From positions 3,824,001 through 3,888,000 of the forward strand of contig NZ_LR778301.1 of the NCBI RefSeq assembly GCF_902813185.1: a stretch of 64,000 bases of DNA, given 5' to 3'. A model generated the notes under the pieces. It saw only the letters and a list, made by a program, of their open reading frames with translations, did not search any database and had not been told where the DNA came from. This document shows, piece after piece, positions 34,190 to 43,375 of the stretch. Numbering within the stretch: position 1 is the stretch's first letter; each line of letters begins with the position of its first letter. The translations under genes and the position numbers were made by a program. This stretch comes from Denitratisoma oestradiolicum. GTDB taxonomy: Bacteria > Pseudomonadota > Gammaproteobacteria > Burkholderiales > Rhodocyclaceae.

Positions 34190-34938
34190 AAATCCCATCG
34201 AGCCTCGTCGGAGCGGGCCTCATCGGCTACGCCATAATCGCCCTGCTGGACGCTCCCGCCGGTTTGCTGTCGCCGTTGCTGGAACAAGCCAGCCATGGCC
34301 GCGTCACACTCCACAGCCCGGCTGGCAGCCTCTGGCATGGCCAGGGCCAACTGGGTCTGAGCGACTGCCCCGGCCCATCCCAGAATCTGGGGCTGCTCAG
34401 CTGGCGTCTCGCCCCAGGCCTGCCACCGACCCTCTACGTCAGCGCCCCCCAGCTGATCTCCCAGACAGTACAGATCACTCCGACCGGACTCCAGTTGCGC
34501 CTCAGCTCAGCGCAACTCGATCTCCCCGCCGCCGCCCTGAGCTGCCTCAGCCCAGCCCTTAAGCATGCGGGCCTCGGTGGCTACTTGCAAGCACGCAGCA
34601 ACAACCTGAGCATTGGTCCCCAGGGCGCAAGCGGCACAGTGCAAATGGAATGGCGGGAGGCCCATAGCGCCCTCGCCCAGGCCCCCCTGGGCAGCTTCGG
34701 CGGCAGCGCCGAACTGGTCGGCCCGGAAGGCCGCTTCAAACTGCAAAGCGTTGACGGCAACCCGCTCAAGCTTCAGGCCGAAGGCCAATGGACCCGTCGC
34801 GTCCTGAAGCTGCAGGGCGAGGCCAGCATCGCTCCCCAACAGCAGGACACCTTAAGCAGCCTGTTCAACCTCCTGGGTCGCCATTTGGGCGGCGGCCACT
34901 ATGAACTCAAGATTGAACAGCGCTGGGAGCGCGAATGA
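34186..34938 (+). CDS. gspN: Type II secretion protein GspN
   Basis: 250 residues from the TTG at 34186, which overlaps the gspM stop (TTGA), repeating the 4-bp overlap seen along the operon; no nearby ATG fits. One N-terminal membrane segment, then GRVTLHSPAGSLWHGQGQL, the typical GspN start of a periplasmic beta domain. A conserved Cys pair is probably present (SDCPGPS and LSCLSPA). The role is accessory. It ends the gsp operon; gspO is absent here. Confidence 0.88.
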   Translation: MKIPSSLVGAGLIGYAIIALLDAPAGLLSPLLEQASHGRVTLHSPAGSLWHGQGQLGLSDCPGPSQNLGLLSWRLAPGLPPTLYVSAPQLISQTVQITPTGLQLRLSSAQLDLPAAALSCLSPALKHAGLGGYLQARSNNLSIGPQGASGTVQMEWREAHSALAQAPLGSFGGSAELVGPEGRFKLQSVDGNPLKLQAEGQWTRRVLKLQGEASIAPQQQDTLSSLFNLLGRHLGGGHYELKIEQRWERE

Positions 34939-35427
34939 TGCATGGGCGCCTATCGCACCGCTGCCAATCCTTGTATTTCCCCCATGGGGCAGACGTTCAT
35001 TCAACACGCCCGCTTCCGGGAGATGACATTCCTGTGAGAACCCATCGTGGGAAGCTTTGCATCACCCGGTGGTGCACTTCACCCACTGGGGTTCCGAGAG
35101 GTCCGTCACGGCACGGATAAATGATCGACATTAGCTAAGGAGGGCATTCATGCGAATACTTATCAGATGATGGCACTGAAAACGGTGATGGCCCATCAAT
35201 GAAGGATACGGACGACCTCAAAGGCAAGAATGATCAATGTTTGAGCACCTTTGATTGTTGATTAAGGCACCACTCACACGGAATGCTCTCTTGTTTCATA
35301 AGCGGGTTGTGGGTGCCCTACCCATGATTCCACATTTGAAGCAGTAGCCATCTCAACAAAATTTCAAATTAACAAGATGACGCGCGTGCGCCCTAGGCCG
35401 CCGCCATCAAATGTAGAGGAGAACATT
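34939..35427. other. Intergenic region between gspN and the acylase gene
   Basis: About 490 bp of lower GC than the gsp operon. I see no gene I can support. A strong ribosome-site-like AAGGAGG near 35140 precedes an ATG with only six codons before a stop, perhaps the remains of a truncated gene or a leader. The stretch up to 35427 probably holds the promoter of the acylase gene. Confidence 0.35.
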
Positions 35428-37761
35428 GTGATTTCCAGACCAATATTTAGAACATCCTTTTCAAATCTTGCCTTGCTGAGCGCTTTGGCGATCAGCAGCC
35501 TCGGCATTGTGGCTTGTAATGATTCAGGATCAGGATCAACCAGCACCTATAACGCGCTCATCCGGCGTACGGAGGGTGGGGTTCCCCATATCAAAGCGCA
35601 CGACTTTGGCAGCCTCGGATACGGGACCGGTTACGCGATGGCGCAAGACAACGTCTGCATCGTTGCCGATCAAATGCTGAGGTACTCGGGGGAAAGATCG
35701 CGCTTTCTAGGGCCACAAAATGGAAACCTTGAGAGTGACTTTTTTTATCAACTATTTATAGATCGGGGCGAAGCTTCCCAGTCGGTCGATGAGCGGCAGG
35801 CATCGGTCTTTCGGGGGGCCGCTGCGGGCTATAACCGATTCTTGCGGGACACTGGTGTCGCAAACCTTTCCGACCCGAATTGTAAAGGTCAGTCCTGGGT
35901 ACGCAATCTGGAAGAGATTGACTTCAGACGCGTCACGCGGATGAACTTCTTCTACCCCTTCTTGTTGTCGCAGATCGTTGCCGCAGCCCCACCTTCAACG
36001 CCCTTGGCCTCTGCTTCCTCTACGTCGCATAAGATTTCTCCAGCGGAGGGCAAGAAAATTCAGCTCGCACTGCAGAAGCTGATCGAACCGATGAAACATA
36101 TGGGCAGCAATGGTATTGCCATCGGTCGCGATGGGACCCAAAGCGGGACTGGCATGTTGTTGACGAATCCACATCAGCCATGGACAGGATCCTCACGCTT
36201 CTGGTCTTTTCATCAAACCATACCTGGGGTACTCGATATCATCGGCGCAAATGTCATGGGCCGCCCACAGGTGGGATTTGGGGCAACGGAAAACGTCGCT
36301 TGGACATCCACGGTACAGACCGGGCCACTATTCACCTTTTACCGACTGAATCTCGTACCGGGAAACCCGACCCAATATATGTTCGATGGCCAGCCCCGGG
36401 ACATGATCAAGGAAACTGTCACGGTTCAAGTGCCCGATGGAAATGGTGGGTTTACTAAAAAATCGCACACCTTCTATTCGACTCACTTCGGTGCAATGCT
36501 GGTCGGGGGCAGTTTCTCTTGGAATTCTTCAGTCGCTTTTGCCGTGAAGGCGCCCGATGTCGGCTGGCGGGGCCTTGAGTCATTCATACCCTCATATCAG
36601 GCGAAGTCGGTGCAGGAATATAAAGCCGTGATGGATAAATACCAAATGAATCCAGCCAATCAGATGGCGACAGACTCTTCCGGCAATGTCTATTATGCCA
36701 ACATCGCGCCGATCCCGAACCTGGACGATGCGCAGCGTGCAGCGTGTACGGTACCTGGTGGATTCGACGGATCACGTTCGGAGTGCATGTGGAAGAACGA
36801 TCCTGATGCCGCCGCGCCAGGCATTATCGGCCCCAGCAAAATGCCGAGTCTGATCCGCACGGATTTTGTGACCAACAGCAATGATAGTTATTGGCTGGCC
36901 AATCCCCTTGCTCCCCTGACAGGATTCAACAGCAGCCTTGGCACGGTAAACACCGCACGGAGCTTCCGTACCCGCGCTGGATTGGCACAGGTCATGGAGC
37001 GGATCGCCGGTAGCGACGGCAAGGGCGCTGGAAAATTTACGCTTGATCAGTTGCAGCAGTTGATCACGGACAACGTGTCCCAAACGGGGCGGGCGCTGCG
37101 AGATGACCTCGTCACGCTTTGCCAAAAGAATCCATCGGTAACGATGTCTAACGGGACGGCGGTAGATATCAGTGCCGCTTGCCCGGTTCTTGCCGCATGG
37201 GATTTGCGCTTTACGCTCGACAGTCGTGGAGCCCCCCTGTTCCGCGAATTTGCAGTGACGACTCCAACCTTGCGGAACTATGCGGTGCCGTTTAGTGCCT
37301 CGGACCCCGTAAATACCCCGCGTGGTCTCGACACCAACAGCAACCCCGATGTACTGAAAGCACTTGCTACCGCTGTCAAACGTCTACGGGATGCCAACAT
37401 TCCACTCGATGCAAGATTGCGAGAGCTCCAGTACGTCACCCGCAACGGTGAACGAATTCCAATCCACGGTGGCCCCGAGGCGCCAGGGGTGCTCAACATC
37501 ATCAATGCCACCTTTACAGCAAGCGTTGGCGGTTACCCAGATGTTACCGGAGCCTCCTCCAGCTGGATGATGGCGGTGGAATATAAAGAGGGTGGCCCCG
37601 TGGCGCGTGGGGTAATGGCCTATTCGCAGACGACAAACCCGAACTCACCTCATTTCGCTGATCAGACAAAGGCATTTTCACAGGGGAACTGGATGAATCT
37701 TCCCTTCCGGGAAGCTGATGTTGCGGCAGCAGCGACGGAAACACTGCAGATTAAAGAGTAA
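35428..37761 (+). CDS. Lipoprotein acylase of the penicillin amidase / AHL acylase family
   Basis: 777 residues from the GTG at 35428, chosen because AGAGGAG lies 6-7 bp upstream and the product then starts with a lipoprotein signal ending in the lipobox IVAC (Cys about residue 30). An earlier ATG at 35377 adds a Pro/Arg-rich stretch. Alpha-chain motif RRTEGGVPHIKAHDFGSLGYGTGYAMAQDN; the beta chain probably begins at the Ser of HMGSNGIAIG, the autocatalytic N-terminal nucleophile. WTSTVQTGP and TNPHQPW also fit. Members cleave beta-lactam side chains, acyl-homoserine lactones or other amides. Membrane-anchored, periplasmic or surface-facing. Base composition is below that of the gsp genes, so it may be acquired. 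Confidence 0.85.
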   Translation: MISRPIFRTSFSNLALLSALAISSLGIVACNDSGSGSTSTYNALIRRTEGGVPHIKAHDFGSLGYGTGYAMAQDNVCIVADQMLRYSGERSRFLGPQNGNLESDFFYQLFIDRGEASQSVDERQASVFRGAAAGYNRFLRDTGVANLSDPNCKGQSWVRNLEEIDFRRVTRMNFFYPFLLSQIVAAAPPSTPLASASSTSHKISPAEGKKIQLALQKLIEPMKHMGSNGIAIGRDGTQSGTGMLLTNPHQPWTGSSRFWSFHQTIPGVLDIIGANVMGRPQVGFGATENVAWTSTVQTGPLFTFYRLNLVPGNPTQYMFDGQPRDMIKETVTVQVPDGNGGFTKKSHTFYSTHFGAMLVGGSFSWNSSVAFAVKAPDVGWRGLESFIPSYQAKSVQEYKAVMDKYQMNPANQMATDSSGNVYYANIAPIPNLDDAQRAACTVPGGFDGSRSECMWKNDPDAAAPGIIGPSKMPSLIRTDFVTNSNDSYWLANPLAPLTGFNSSLGTVNTARSFRTRAGLAQVMERIAGSDGKGAGKFTLDQLQQLITDNVSQTGRALRDDLVTLCQKNPSVTMSNGTAVDISAACPVLAAWDLRFTLDSRGAPLFREFAVTTPTLRNYAVPFSASDPVNTPRGLDTNSNPDVLKALATAVKRLRDANIPLDARLRELQYVTRNGERIPIHGGPEAPGVLNIINATFTASVGGYPDVTGASSSWMMAVEYKEGGPVARGVMAYSQTTNPNSPHFADQTKAFSQGNWMNLPFREADVAAAATETLQIKE

Positions 37762-37770
37762 CGGATCGGA

Positions 37771-37796
37771 CCCGCCGAGATGATTTTCTCGGCGGG
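37771..37796. terminator. Hairpin after the acylase gene
   Basis: CCCGCCGAG and CTCGGCGGG are perfect 9-bp arms with an 8-base T-rich loop, 10 bp past the stop. There is only a weak T-rich run after the stem, so it may be an intrinsic terminator or a transcript-stabilising stem. Confidence 0.55.
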
Positions 37797-38115
37797 CCAC
37801 CTATTTAGAATATCTTTATAAATGCCTCAAGCCCGTTCTGAACAGGTGCTAGGCTATTAGCCTGTTACTGACCATGCAATATGGCTCTGGACAGTGAATG
37901 AACTTATCCAGGTAGTGCCCGCTTAGGCAACACCTCTTGGCCGCTGCCCGCATTAGCCAATTTGTTGCCGTTGAGTCTCTGACCTGCGAAGCAGCTATTG
38001 AGGCCGATCCTTCGGCTATGTCCTTTGATGGCACGTTGCTGCCGTTGGCGACGATATACCTCAATGGCCGTTCAGGCCGAGAAACGGAAGGGAAATGGTG
38101 GTAACGATTTCAAAG
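37797..38115. other. Intergenic region between the acylase gene and the amt terminator
   Basis: About 320 bp with no supportable gene. Open frames on both strands here are short and lack ribosome sites or recognisable domains. Confidence 0.35.
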
Positions 38116-38146
38116 AAAAAGCCCGACATGAGTCGGGCTTTTTATT
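38116..38146. terminator. Bidirectional intrinsic terminator downstream of amt
   Basis: AAAAAGCCCGAC, the loop ATGA, then GTCGGGCTTTTT: a GC stem with A-tract and T-tract on either side, so it can end transcription in both directions. It lies 65 bp past the minus-strand amt stop. Two copies of GTCCGACnGACTT (38159-38171, 38179-38191) lie between. Confidence 0.8.
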
Positions 38147-38211
38147 AACGCACCATTTGTCCGACGGACTTTATTCTCGTCCGACAGACTTGATTGTTTC
38201 CGATCCAATCA

Positions 38212-39414
38212 TCACCACAGCGTCTCCCGTTCCGCCGTGGCGGTGATCTTGTGGATGCTCAGGTCGGCGCCCTCGTATTCCTCTTCCGGGTCGAGGCGGA
38301 TGCCTACGGTCTTTTTCAGCAGGCCATAAATGGCCAGACCGCCGGCGAAGGCGATGGCCACGCCCAGGGTGGTACCGATCAACTGGGACACCAGGCTCAC
38401 GCCGCCCAGGCCACCCAGGGCCTTGGCGCCGAAGATGCCGGCGGCGATGCCGCCCCAGGCGCCGCAGAGGCCGTGCAGGGGCCAGACGCCGAGCACATCA
38501 TCGATCTTCCAGCGGTTCTGGGTCAGAGTGAATAGTTGCACGAAGAGCAGCCCGGCGATGACGCCGGTCACCAGAGCGCCCAGGGGATGCATCAGGTCGG
38601 AGCCGGCGCAGACGGCCACCAGGCCGGCCAGGGGGCCGTTATGGACGAAGCCCGGGTCGTTCCTGCCCAGCACCAGAGCGGCCAGGGTGCCGCCCACCAT
38701 GGCCATCAGGGAGTTCATGGCCACCAGGCCGGAGATCTTGTCCAGGGTCTGGGCGCTCATGACATTGAAGCCGAACCAGCCCACCACCAGAATCCAGGCG
38801 CCGAGAGCAAGGAAGGGAATACTGGAGGGCGGATGGGCAGCGATAGCGCCATCTCTGGAATAGCGCCCGCGCCGGGCGCCCAGCATCAGCACCGCGCCCA
38901 GGCCGATCCAGCCGCCCACGGCATGGACCACCACGGAGCCGGCGAAGTCGTGGAAGTTCTCTCCGAAGCTGGCCTTGAGCCAGTCCTGGATGCCATAGGC
39001 ATTATTCCAGGCAATGCCCTCGAAGAAGGGATAGACGAAGCCCACCAGCAGAAAGGTGGCCGCCAGTTGGGGATTGAAGCGGGCCCGCTCGGCGATGCCG
39101 CCGGAAACGATGGCGGGGATGGCGGCGGCGAAGGTCAGCAGGAAGAAGAACTTGGTCAGCTCAAAACCGCCCTTCTGGGCCAGTTGCTCGGCGCCGGCAA
39201 AGAAGTTCACCCCGTAGGCGATGCTGTAGCCGATGAAGAAATAGGCCAGGGTCGAGACCGAGAAGTCGGTGAGGATTTTCACCAGGGCATTGACCTGGTT
39301 CTTCTTGCGTACCGTGCCCAACTCCAGGAAGGCAAAGCCGGCATGCATGGCCAGGATCATGATGGCGCCGAGGAGGATGAACAATACGTCGGCGGAAGTC
39401 TTCAGGGGTTCCAT
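38212..39414 (-). CDS. amt: Ammonium transporter Amt
   Basis: 400 residues with about eleven membrane segments. Family blocks: ILAMHAGFAFLELGTVRKKN, GGIAERARF, FAGSVVVHAVGG (first pore His), the Trp/Phe-lined GWFGFN, and WPLHGLCGAWGG (second pore His). It conducts ammonium across the inner membrane. No glnK (PII) gene is adjacent. The upstream region has a sigma-54-type promoter and an NtrC-like palindrome, indicating nitrogen control. N-terminal METs match the mature-type start rather than a long signal. Confidence 0.93.
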   Translation of the reverse strand: MEPLKTSADVLFILLGAIMILAMHAGFAFLELGTVRKKNQVNALVKILTDFSVSTLAYFFIGYSIAYGVNFFAGAEQLAQKGGFELTKFFFLLTFAAAIPAIVSGGIAERARFNPQLAATFLLVGFVYPFFEGIAWNNAYGIQDWLKASFGENFHDFAGSVVVHAVGGWIGLGAVLMLGARRGRYSRDGAIAAHPPSSIPFLALGAWILVVGWFGFNVMSAQTLDKISGLVAMNSLMAMVGGTLAALVLGRNDPGFVHNGPLAGLVAVCAGSDLMHPLGALVTGVIAGLLFVQLFTLTQNRWKIDDVLGVWPLHGLCGAWGGIAAGIFGAKALGGLGGVSLVSQLIGTTLGVAIAFAGGLAIYGLLKKTVGIRLDPEEEYEGADLSIHKITATAERETLW

Positions 39415-39449
39415 TCTGGTGCTCCGTTACTCAATGGGGCACCAAAAAA

Positions 39450-39464
39450 GCAACAACCATACCC
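39450..39464 (-). promoter_or_regulatory. Sigma-54-type promoter of amt
   Basis: On the minus strand GGGTATGGTTGTTGC matches TGGCACG-N4-TTGC with GG and GC at the correct 12-base offset. It lies about 36 bp before the amt start codon. Confidence 0.6.
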
Positions 39465-39516
39465 ACGGTATGTATTGTTTTAATTCAATCATTTATTAAC
39501 GAGCGTCCAGAAAATT

Positions 39517-39533
39517 GGCACTGTAATGGTGCC
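39517..39533. promoter_or_regulatory. NtrC-like enhancer palindrome upstream of amt
   Basis: GGCAC-N7-GTGCC matches the NtrC pattern GCAC-N7-GTGC. It is about 55-70 bp upstream of the sigma-54 element on the amt side, a usual enhancer position. Confidence 0.55.
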
Positions 39534-39576
39534 TTTTGCGATACAGCAAGCACAGAGATGGTGCCTTCATGGCTGC

Positions 39577-40806
39577 TTATGGCGCCTCGCCCTGGTCTGG
39601 TGCATATCCCCTGGGCAGCAATGTCCACATCCGGCCCTTCTGCTTCATGCGGCCGGCCCGAGTGCCGGCTTCGCTGCCGCTGCCCCAGTAGAAGTCGGCC
39701 CGCACTGGCCCGCGGATGGCGCCGCCGGTGTCCTGGGCCAGCATCAGGCGGCGCAGGGGCGTGTCGGAGAGGGGCTGGGTGGTGTCCAGCCAGACCGGGG
39801 CACCCAGGGGGGTGGCGCGCCTATCCACGGCGATACTGCGTTCCGGCGTGAGGGGCACGCCCAGGGCGCCCGGCGGGCCGTTGCCCGTGACCGGCAGTTC
39901 GCGGAAAAACACCAGGCTGGGATTGGCGTTGAGCAGCTCCTGGAGCCGGCCCGGATTGCTTTCCGCCCATTGGCGGATGCCCTGCATGGAGGCCTGGTCG
40001 GCCTTGAGTTCGCCCCGGTCGATCAGCCAGCGGCCAATGGAGCGGTAGGGGTGGCCGTTCTGGTCGGCATAGCCGATGCGTATGCGGTTGCCATCGCTGA
40101 GTTGCACCTGGCCCGAGCCCTGGATCTGGAGGAAAAAGAAGTCCACCGGATCACTCACCCAGAGCAGGGCGTTCTTCGCCCGCTGATTTTCCTGAAGGCT
40201 CCATTCGGCCCGGGAGTAATAGGGGACCAGCTTGCGGCCCTCGATGCGCCCCCGCAGGCGCAGGTTCTTCAGCTCGGGGTAGAGCGAGGAAAGGTCCACG
40301 GTGATCATGTCCTCCGGCGGGCCGAAGACGGGCACGTCGTAGCGCTTGCTGCGGTTGCGGCTGCCCCGCACCAGGGGTTCGTAATAGCCGGTGACCAGGC
40401 CCTCCCGGCCGCCGTCGGGGTTGACCAGCACCCAGGGCTGGAAGTGGGCCTCGAACCAGGCCCGGGGATCGAAGCCGGCCTGCTCCCGCGCCGCGCCGCG
40501 GGCCGCTGTGCAGGCGTCCTGCCAGAGGGGTTGCCGGGCCAGGCCATTGCAGGAGGCCCGGAAGGCGTCGAAACTGGCCGCCAGATCCTCCGCCGGGGCT
40601 TCGCTCCAGCCTGGCAGATCGGACCAGGCGGCGCCTTGCAGGGGTTTTTCCGGTGGCTTGGGAACTTCCGGCAGGGGGCAGGCTTGGCAGACCGGGCAGG
40701 GCGCGCAGGCCCCTACCGGCGCGGCATCGGCGGTGGGGCGCAGGGCTGGCTGGCTGCAGCCGGCCAGCAGGGCCAGCAACAGCAGGGAGGAGAGTAGGCG
40801 GGGCAT
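39577..40806 (-). CDS. mltA: Membrane-bound lytic murein transglycosylase A
   Basis: 409 residues. Lipoprotein signal ending LLAGC (Cys about 17) followed by a Pro/Cys-rich linker. MltA domain: LVTGYYEPLVRGS, DFFFLQIQGSGQVQL, then the 3D domain with APVWLDTTQP, RLMLAQDTGGAIRGPVRADFYWG. The aspartate in the LAQDTGGAI region is the likely catalytic acid. It cleaves peptidoglycan glycan strands from the outer-membrane side. The Cys-rich stretch after the lipobox (CAPCPVCQAC) is unusual. Confidence 0.92.
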   Translation of the reverse strand: MPRLLSSLLLLALLAGCSQPALRPTADAAPVGACAPCPVCQACPLPEVPKPPEKPLQGAAWSDLPGWSEAPAEDLAASFDAFRASCNGLARQPLWQDACTAARGAAREQAGFDPRAWFEAHFQPWVLVNPDGGREGLVTGYYEPLVRGSRNRSKRYDVPVFGPPEDMITVDLSSLYPELKNLRLRGRIEGRKLVPYYSRAEWSLQENQRAKNALLWVSDPVDFFFLQIQGSGQVQLSDGNRIRIGYADQNGHPYRSIGRWLIDRGELKADQASMQGIRQWAESNPGRLQELLNANPSLVFFRELPVTGNGPPGALGVPLTPERSIAVDRRATPLGAPVWLDTTQPLSDTPLRRLMLAQDTGGAIRGPVRADFYWGSGSEAGTRAGRMKQKGRMWTLLPRGYAPDQGEAP

Positions 40807-40908
40807 GTTCTGCTAGAGTGCTGCGTCCTTGGTGGGCAGGCGATTATCCCATGGCGGTTCCCCGGAACTGGCCGCGCTTGCCCGCTCACTGGCCGAAAGA
40901 TTCCGAAC

Positions 40909-41778
40909 ATGACTGCCGCGACTGATCTGAGCACCTTCCTGGCCCGGGCCGAGGCACTGCTGGCCCGTGTCGAATCCCTGCTGCCGGACCCCTTCCCGAC
41001 ACCGGACTGGTCAGCCCCGGCTTTCCGCTGGCGCCGTCGCCAGGGGCGGGGCGGGCTGGAGGCGGTGCGCCATCCCCATCGCATCCGCCTCGACGACCTG
41101 CGGGAGGTGGAGCCGCAAAAAACCCGCATTGAGCAGAACACCCGCCAGTTCCTGGCCGGTCGGGGTGCCAACAACGTGCTGCTGACCGGCGCCCGGGGCA
41201 CCGGCAAGTCTTCCCTGGTGAAGGCGGTGCTGCACCGTTTCGCGGCGGAAGGCCTGCGCCTGATCGAGGTGGATAAGGACGAACTGGTGGACCTGCCGGA
41301 GATCGTGGACCTGATCGCCGAGCGGCCGGAAAAATTCATCCTTTTCTGCGACGACCTTTCCTTTGAGGCCGGCGAACCCGGCTACAAGGCCATGAAGAGC
41401 CTGCTGGACGGTTCCATCGCCGGCATGCCGGACAATCTGCTGGTCTATGCCACCTCCAATCGCCGCCACCTGATGCCGGAGTTCATGGCCGACAACCTGG
41501 CGACCCGCCATACCGACGACGGGGAGGTGCATCCGGCGGAGACCACCGAGGAAAAGATTTCCCTCTCGGAACGTTTCGGCCTCTGGCTCTCCTTCTATAC
41601 CTTCAGCCAGGATGAGTACCTGGCCATCTGCACCCACTGGCTGGAGGAATATGGTCTCTCCCCCCGCAAGATAGAACAGGCTCGCCAGGAGGCCCTGCAA
41701 TGGGCACTTTCCCGGGGCTCCCGTAGCGGCCGGGTAGCCTGGCAGTTCGCCCGGGATTACGCCGGAAAACAAAAGTGA
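40909..41778 (+). CDS. AAA-type ATPase of the DUF815 family
   Basis: 289 residues. Walker A GARGTGKSSLVKA near 100-110 and Walker B FILFCDDLSFE near 145. The signature run ATSNRRHLMPEFMADN after it fits DUF815 proteins. Function is not established. In many betaproteobacteria this gene sits beside a Nudix-ThiE gene and yacG, as here. It is divergent from mltA (102 bp gap). Confidence 0.88.
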   Translation: MTAATDLSTFLARAEALLARVESLLPDPFPTPDWSAPAFRWRRRQGRGGLEAVRHPHRIRLDDLREVEPQKTRIEQNTRQFLAGRGANNVLLTGARGTGKSSLVKAVLHRFAAEGLRLIEVDKDELVDLPEIVDLIAERPEKFILFCDDLSFEAGEPGYKAMKSLLDGSIAGMPDNLLVYATSNRRHLMPEFMADNLATRHTDDGEVHPAETTEEKISLSERFGLWLSFYTFSQDEYLAICTHWLEEYGLSPRKIEQARQEALQWALSRGSRSGRVAWQFARDYAGKQK

Positions 41779-41797
41779 GGGAAATACTGATTAAGTC

Positions 41798-41862
41798 CGT
41801 CACACCGGCGAATGCCGGTGTCCAGTTTTTGATTTTCCTGGATTCCGGCGTTCGCCGGAATA
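41798..41862. repeat. Dispersed double-palindrome repeat, copy B
   Basis: Two hairpins, CACCGGCgaatGCCGGTG and ATTCCGGCgttcGCCGGAAT, are joined through CCAG-N12-CTGG. The layout matches copies at 3328-3392 and 62491-62563. It is intergenic, just past the DUF815 gene. Confidence 0.75.
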
Positions 41863-41908
41863 GCCTGCCCCGAGGCGGCCCGGCGGCGAGGCTACGAAGG
41901 AGGGGCTC

Positions 41909-42841
41909 ATGAAGCTGACCCAGGTGGCGGCGGCCGTGCTGTTGCGGCCCGACGGCAGTTTTCTGCTGGGCCAGCGGGCGCCGGAGACCTTCTATCCGGG
42001 TTATTGGGAATTCCCCGGTGGCAAGGTGGAGCCCGGCGAGACGCCGCGCCAGGCTCTGGACCGGGAGCTGGAGGAGGAACTGGGCATCCGGGTGCTGGCC
42101 GCCCACCCCTGGATCGTGCGGGAGCATCGCTACGAGCATGCCCACGTGCGCCTGCACTTTTTCCGGGTCACCGCCTGGCTGGGGGAGCTGCGGGACCATG
42201 TGCATTCCGCCCTGGCCTGGCAGATTCCCGGCCAGGCCAGCGTCGCCCCGATGCTGCCGGCCAACGGCCCGGTGCTGAAGGCCCTGAACCTGCCGGATTT
42301 CTACGGCATCACCCAGGCCGCCCAGGTGGGTGTCGAGCACCAGTTGCTTCAGTTGGAACAGGCCCTGGCGGCGGGGCTGCGCCTGGTGCAATTGCGGGAG
42401 CCAGCCCGGGAAAGCGCCCGGCGCGCCGAATTCGCCCGGGCGGCGGTGGCCCTTTGCCATGCCGAAGGCGCCCGGGTGCTGGTCAATGGCGACCTGGAAC
42501 TGGCCCGGGCCGTGGGGGCCGACGGCATCCATCTGCCGGCCCGGCAACTGATGGCCCTGGAGAAACGGCCGCCCTTCGAGTGGGTGGCCGCGTCCTGTCA
42601 TGACCGGGAGGAACTGGAACGGGCCGATGACCTGGGCCTGGATTTCGCCGTGCTGGGACCCCTGCGGGAAACCGCCACTCACCCGGGCCAGCCCGGCCTG
42701 GGCTGGGAGGGCTTCGCGGCCCTGGTGCCGGGCCTGGGCCTGCCGGTCTACGCCCTGGGCGGGGTGGGTCGGGACGACCTGACCTCGGCCTGGGCAGCGG
42801 GCGCCCAGGGCGTGGCGGCGATCCGGGCGGCCTGGAAGTAA
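41909..42841 (+). CDS. Nudix hydrolase fused to a ThiE-like (thiamine monophosphate synthase) domain
   Basis: 310 residues. The N-terminal Nudix domain holds the full Nudix box GGKVEPGETPRQALDRELEEELGI at about 35-58, typical of MutT (8-oxo-dGTP cleanup). The C-terminal half (about 130-310) is a ThiE/TenI-like TIM barrel with LRLVQLREPA, RVLVNGDLELARAVGADGIHLP, ASCHDREELERA and PVYALGGVG. Several thiamine-phosphate-synthase residues are retained, but whether it makes thiamine phosphate is doubtful. This fusion is known in betaproteobacteria. Confidence 0.9.
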   Translation: MKLTQVAAAVLLRPDGSFLLGQRAPETFYPGYWEFPGGKVEPGETPRQALDRELEEELGIRVLAAHPWIVREHRYEHAHVRLHFFRVTAWLGELRDHVHSALAWQIPGQASVAPMLPANGPVLKALNLPDFYGITQAAQVGVEHQLLQLEQALAAGLRLVQLREPARESARRAEFARAAVALCHAEGARVLVNGDLELARAVGADGIHLPARQLMALEKRPPFEWVAASCHDREELERADDLGLDFAVLGPLRETATHPGQPGLGWEGFAALVPGLGLPVYALGGVGRDDLTSAWAAGAQGVAAIRAAWK

Positions 42842-42842
42842 G

Positions 42843-42905
42843 GCTCGCCCCCCTTCGCCCCCCCCCCGCCGGGGGGTTCAAATCGGCTCGCTGCGCTCGA
42901 GATCA
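42843..42905. repeat. Dispersed GC-rich repeat (gagcgcagcgagcc family), copy 1
   Basis: A C-run/G-run hairpin (CCCCCCGCCGGGGGG) is followed by TCGGCTCGCTGCGCTCGAG; read on the minus strand it begins GAGCGCAGCGAGCCGA. It shares this start and the G-rich hairpin with elements at 44270, 47095 and 48078. Confidence 0.55.
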
Positions 42906-43058
42906 CGGGGCACTTCGTGGATAGCGTATGCCGCTTGCGCCTCCGGCGCCGGCCGCTTTTCCTTGTCCCACAGGGATTTCCTTCGGTCAGGACGGCCCGG
43001 CGGAAAAGCTGCTTTTTATAGGTAAATGATTCGCCCTCTTCGCGGCCCGGCGGGAAAG

Positions 43059-43256
43059 CTATTCCGCTTCCGGGTCCAGCCGGTCTTCGCTCACCGGTAC
43101 TCGGTATTCCTCATTGGCCCAGGCGCCCAGATCGATCTTGCGGCAACGCTCGGAGCAAAAGGGGCGATGGGGATAGTCCGGCGACCATTCCAGGGATTTG
43201 CCGCAGGTGGGGCAGCGAACAATGCGGGTTTTTTGATCAGCCACGGCAATCACCAA
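43059..43256 (-). CDS. yacG: DNA gyrase inhibitor YacG (zinc protein)
   Basis: 65 residues with two zinc Cys pairs: CPTC at about 15-18 and CSERC at about 34-38, separated by [10 protein letters not shown]. YacG binds GyrB and inhibits gyrase in E. coli. Size and motif are typical. Transcribed on the minus strand between two repeat-bearing gaps. Confidence 0.92.
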   Translation of the reverse strand: MVIAVADQKTRIVRCPTCGKSLEWSPDYPHRPFCSERCRKIDLGAWANEEYRVPVSEDRLDPEAE

Positions 43257-43375
43257 TGAGAATCGCGGGACTGCCGGCGGTCACTCGGACCACCGCGCCC
43301 CGCGATGAGTGAATTATCGGCGGACATATCCCGAACTTGAGCGGGAATTCAGGGGTATGTCCGGCCCATTTCCGG

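Noticed and set aside
35140..35175. Six-codon leader peptide with a strong ribosome site
   Set aside because: No attenuator structure or biosynthetic gene follows; it could be chance or a truncated gene.
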